DNA from: a virus
DNA length: 21,745 bases
Direction: 5' to 3' (one strand)
Virus record (IMG/VR): IMGVR_UViG_3300009184_000246
Span: 1-21,745 of that record
The first letter of the stretch is position 1; the number at the start of each line of letters is the position of its first letter. This document shows positions 19,998 through 21,745 of the stretch, piece by piece. A program made the position numbers and the translations under genes. The notes under the pieces were generated by a model. The model was not told the origin of the DNA. It was given only the letters and a program-made list of their open reading frames with translations, and did no database searches.

Positions 19998-21137
19998 ATG
20001 AACGCTCCCGTCTTACATTCCCGTGTTGTTGGTGGTTCTACAGCCAAGCGGGTTATCGCTTGTCCTGGTTCAGTAGCCCTATGCGCTGCTATGCCACCTA
20101 AGCCTTCTAGCAAATACGCTGACGAAGGCACCTTACTTCATAACGTCATGGACGTCATTCTTTCTACAGGTCAAACGCCTGAAGCCTGTATTGGCATGAA
20201 GTATGGCGATATCAAACTAACCGATGAACTCATCAATGAGAAGGTTTACCCAGCACTGCGGGCATTAGATGAAATTGACCCTAATAAGGAGATGGAATAT
20301 GCAACAGAAACCCGTGTTGGCTTCGGTGATTTTCTTCCTAATGTGTTTGGCAGCACCGATTTGCTTGGCCGTGTTGGTAGACGAGCTATCATCCTTGACT
20401 GGAAATTTGGTTCAGGAGTTGCAGTTGACGCCGAAGAAAACGATCAACTTATGTTCTACGCAGCCGCAGCTATGCGAACCCCCGAAGTCCAATGGATATT
20501 TGATGATTGTGACGAAATCGAGTGCATCATTGTCCAACCACCATCTGTAAAGCGTTGGGTTACAACAACCAAGCGTATTAAAGCGTTTGAGCAAGAGTTA
20601 GCAACCGCAGTCAAGATCAGTTCTATGCCTGACGCACCGCTTAAAGTAGGTGAGCATTGCCGTTGGTGTGCAGCCAAGCCTACTTGTCCTTTGATGACCG
20701 GTGCAGTAGAACGTACCTTACACGCTCAGATTGACATTCTTAACGTAACACAGATAGCTGACTATCTTAAGAAAGCTGGTACCCTAGAACAATGGATTGC
20801 TGATCTGCGTGGATTAGCGCATCAAGTCTTAGAAGTTGGTAAACCTATCCCTGGCTACAAATTAGTAGCTAAACGGGCTACTCGCCAATGGGTTGATGAA
20901 GATCAAGCTTTGGTAGCTATGATGAACGAGGGTTTACCCGAAGATGAATTACTTGTTAGTAAAATAGTATCCCCTGCACAAGCAGAGAAAATATTGAAAA
21001 AGCATGGCAAGCAATTGCCTGCCAATCAAGTAGTAGCAGTAAGCAGTGGCAGTACGATGGTTGAGGATTCTGATCCAAGGCCAACGGTTTTACAAATCGG
21101 GCAGCAATTAACAAGCGCCCTTTCTAAACTTCAATAA
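19998..21137 (+). CDS. RecB/Cas4-like nuclease of the DUF2800 type
   Basis: 379 residues. PD-(D/E)XK core of the RecB family: ADEGTLLHNVMD (E43, H48), GSTDLL with D121, ILDWKFGSG with D134-W-K136, and ENDQLMFYAAA with Q150. Four Cys are placed as in the Fe-S 'staple' of Cas4 and AddB: C22 near the start and C221-x2-C224-x5-C230 later. The pattern resembles phage DUF2800 proteins. Likely a DNA exonuclease in replication or recombination. AAAGGAAA lies before the ATG. It starts a rightward block and is followed by a conserved phage gene. Confidence 0.85.
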   Translation: MNAPVLHSRVVGGSTAKRVIACPGSVALCAAMPPKPSSKYADEGTLLHNVMDVILSTGQTPEACIGMKYGDIKLTDELINEKVYPALRALDEIDPNKEMEYATETRVGFGDFLPNVFGSTDLLGRVGRRAIILDWKFGSGVAVDAEENDQLMFYAAAAMRTPEVQWIFDDCDEIECIIVQPPSVKRWVTTTKRIKAFEQELATAVKISSMPDAPLKVGEHCRWCAAKPTCPLMTGAVERTLHAQIDILNVTQIADYLKKAGTLEQWIADLRGLAHQVLEVGKPIPGYKLVAKRATRQWVDEDQALVAMMNEGLPEDELLVSKIVSPAQAEKILKKHGKQLPANQVVAVSSGSTMVEDSDPRPTVLQIGQQLTSALSKLQ

Positions 21138-21148
21138 GGAATCAAATT

Positions 21149-21745
21149 ATGTCAAATTTAACAACATTCTCAGGTGCAAACCTACCTTCAGTAAAGTCTT
21201 TAGCAACAGCATTGCGTACCATTGAAACCGATGTAGGCGCAGCAGGCACCGTCATTATCAAGATGGACAAAACAGGTCATTGGGTATTCGGCGCAGATCA
21301 AACCGAAATCGAAGATACCTCTACTTGGGCAGTTAATCCTTTCTCATTTGTTCATGGCTATATTGCATGGGGTGATGGCGAAGTATTGGCTGAGAAGATG
21401 GTCAGCGTTAGCCAACCATTGCCTGAACTCGATGCAGCGCCTCCTGGTGCTAAGAAGGGTTGGGAAACTCAAGTTGGTATGTCTATCAAATGTCTTGATG
21501 GCGAAGATAAAGGCATGGAAGCCCGTTACACTACCACGTCAGTTGGCGGTAAAAAAGGCGTTCAAGCTTTAGCTGTTGCCATTGCTACGCAAGTAGAGAA
21601 AGATCAAGACAAGCCTGTACCGGTAGTTGAGCTTGGTAAAGAGCATTACACCCACAAGTCGTATGGCCGTATCTATACTCCTGTTTTTAAAGTATTGGAA
21701 TGGGTTGGTATGGATGGTGAAGCTCCAGCAGAAGAAACGCCTAAA
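21149..21745 (+). CDS. Conserved phage protein next to the nuclease (3' end cut off)
   Basis: The frame from ATG at 21149 is open for 199 codons to the right edge, so the gene is 3' partial. The start is MSNLTTFSGANLPSVKSLAT, then GTVIIKMDKTGHWVFGADQT and NPFSFVHGYIAWGDGEVL, and further GWETQVGMSIKCLDGEDKGM and HYTHKSYGRIYTPVF. I recognise this as a conserved phage protein found with recombination or replication genes, but I know of no demonstrated function. An OB-fold-like single-strand DNA-binding role is possible from the context with a RecB-like nuclease, yet that is inference. TAAGGAATC precedes the ATG. Confidence 0.82.
   Translation, partial: MSNLTTFSGANLPSVKSLATALRTIETDVGAAGTVIIKMDKTGHWVFGADQTEIEDTSTWAVNPFSFVHGYIAWGDGEVLAEKMVSVSQPLPELDAAPPGAKKGWETQVGMSIKCLDGEDKGMEARYTTTSVGGKKGVQALAVAIATQVEKDQDKPVPVVELGKEHYTHKSYGRIYTPVFKVLEWVGMDGEAPAEETPK

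Overview
The window is a compact stretch of a tailed double-stranded DNA bacteriophage genome with P22-like (short-tailed) virion genes. The evidence is a coat protein of the P22 gp5 type, a gp4-like tail accessory factor and a gp10-like DNA-stabilization protein in the P22 order, then tail-fibre genes, three predicted DNA-ejection proteins and a Gram-negative lysis cassette (holin-like protein, i-spanin, nested o-spanin, lambda R-type endolysin). The spanins imply a host with an outer membrane. The DNA is moderately AT-rich by eye and gene starts carry clear AAGGA-type ribosome binding sites. I see no integrase, repressor, tRNA, insertion sequence or CRISPR array. The host cannot be named from the sequence; a proteobacterium is a reasonable inference.

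There are three transcription blocks. Block 1 (2-15077, + strand) is the late block. It holds the coat protein (cut at the window's left edge) and three small proteins, with hairpins after the coat gene and the next two. Head-completion genes gp4 and gp10 and a 58-aa protein follow. Next comes a tail-fibre region made of several short modular proteins, then a cupin and an Asp/Asn beta-hydroxylase-like oxygenase. Three ejection proteins and the lysis cassette come after these. The block ends with a metallophosphoesterase carrying a helix-turn-helix-like N-terminus and a SprT-like zinc protease.

Block 2 (19907 down to 15327, - strand) is a leftward operon of twelve tightly packed genes, mostly joined by ATGA stop/start overlaps. 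In transcription order these are a VRR-NUC nuclease, a C5-cytosine methyltransferase, an SNF2-type helicase, a Cys-rich coiled-coil protein, three short helical proteins, a DUF3310 protein, a secreted three-repeat protein, a zinc-ribbon-like protein and two small proteins, the last a membrane protein. Block 3 (from 19998, + strand) starts with a RecB/Cas4-like nuclease that has a likely Fe-S cluster, followed by a conserved protein cut by the right edge. Blocks 2 and 3 diverge from a 90-bp region with back-to-back promoters whose -35 boxes overlap; both look like early or middle DNA-metabolism blocks.

Blocks 1 and 2 converge on a non-coding stretch (15078-15326). It contains a strong long-range RNA stem, repeated TATACATAT boxes and a probable terminator for the leftward operon. 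It is the longest stretch without a gene, under 300 bases. Several supported genes are short and easily missed: 4335-4511, 6297-6449, 7423-7518, the o-spanin at 13046-13204, 15327-15473, 16458-16631 and 16588-16755. The right-edge gene (21149 onward) is also easy to miss because it is open-ended.
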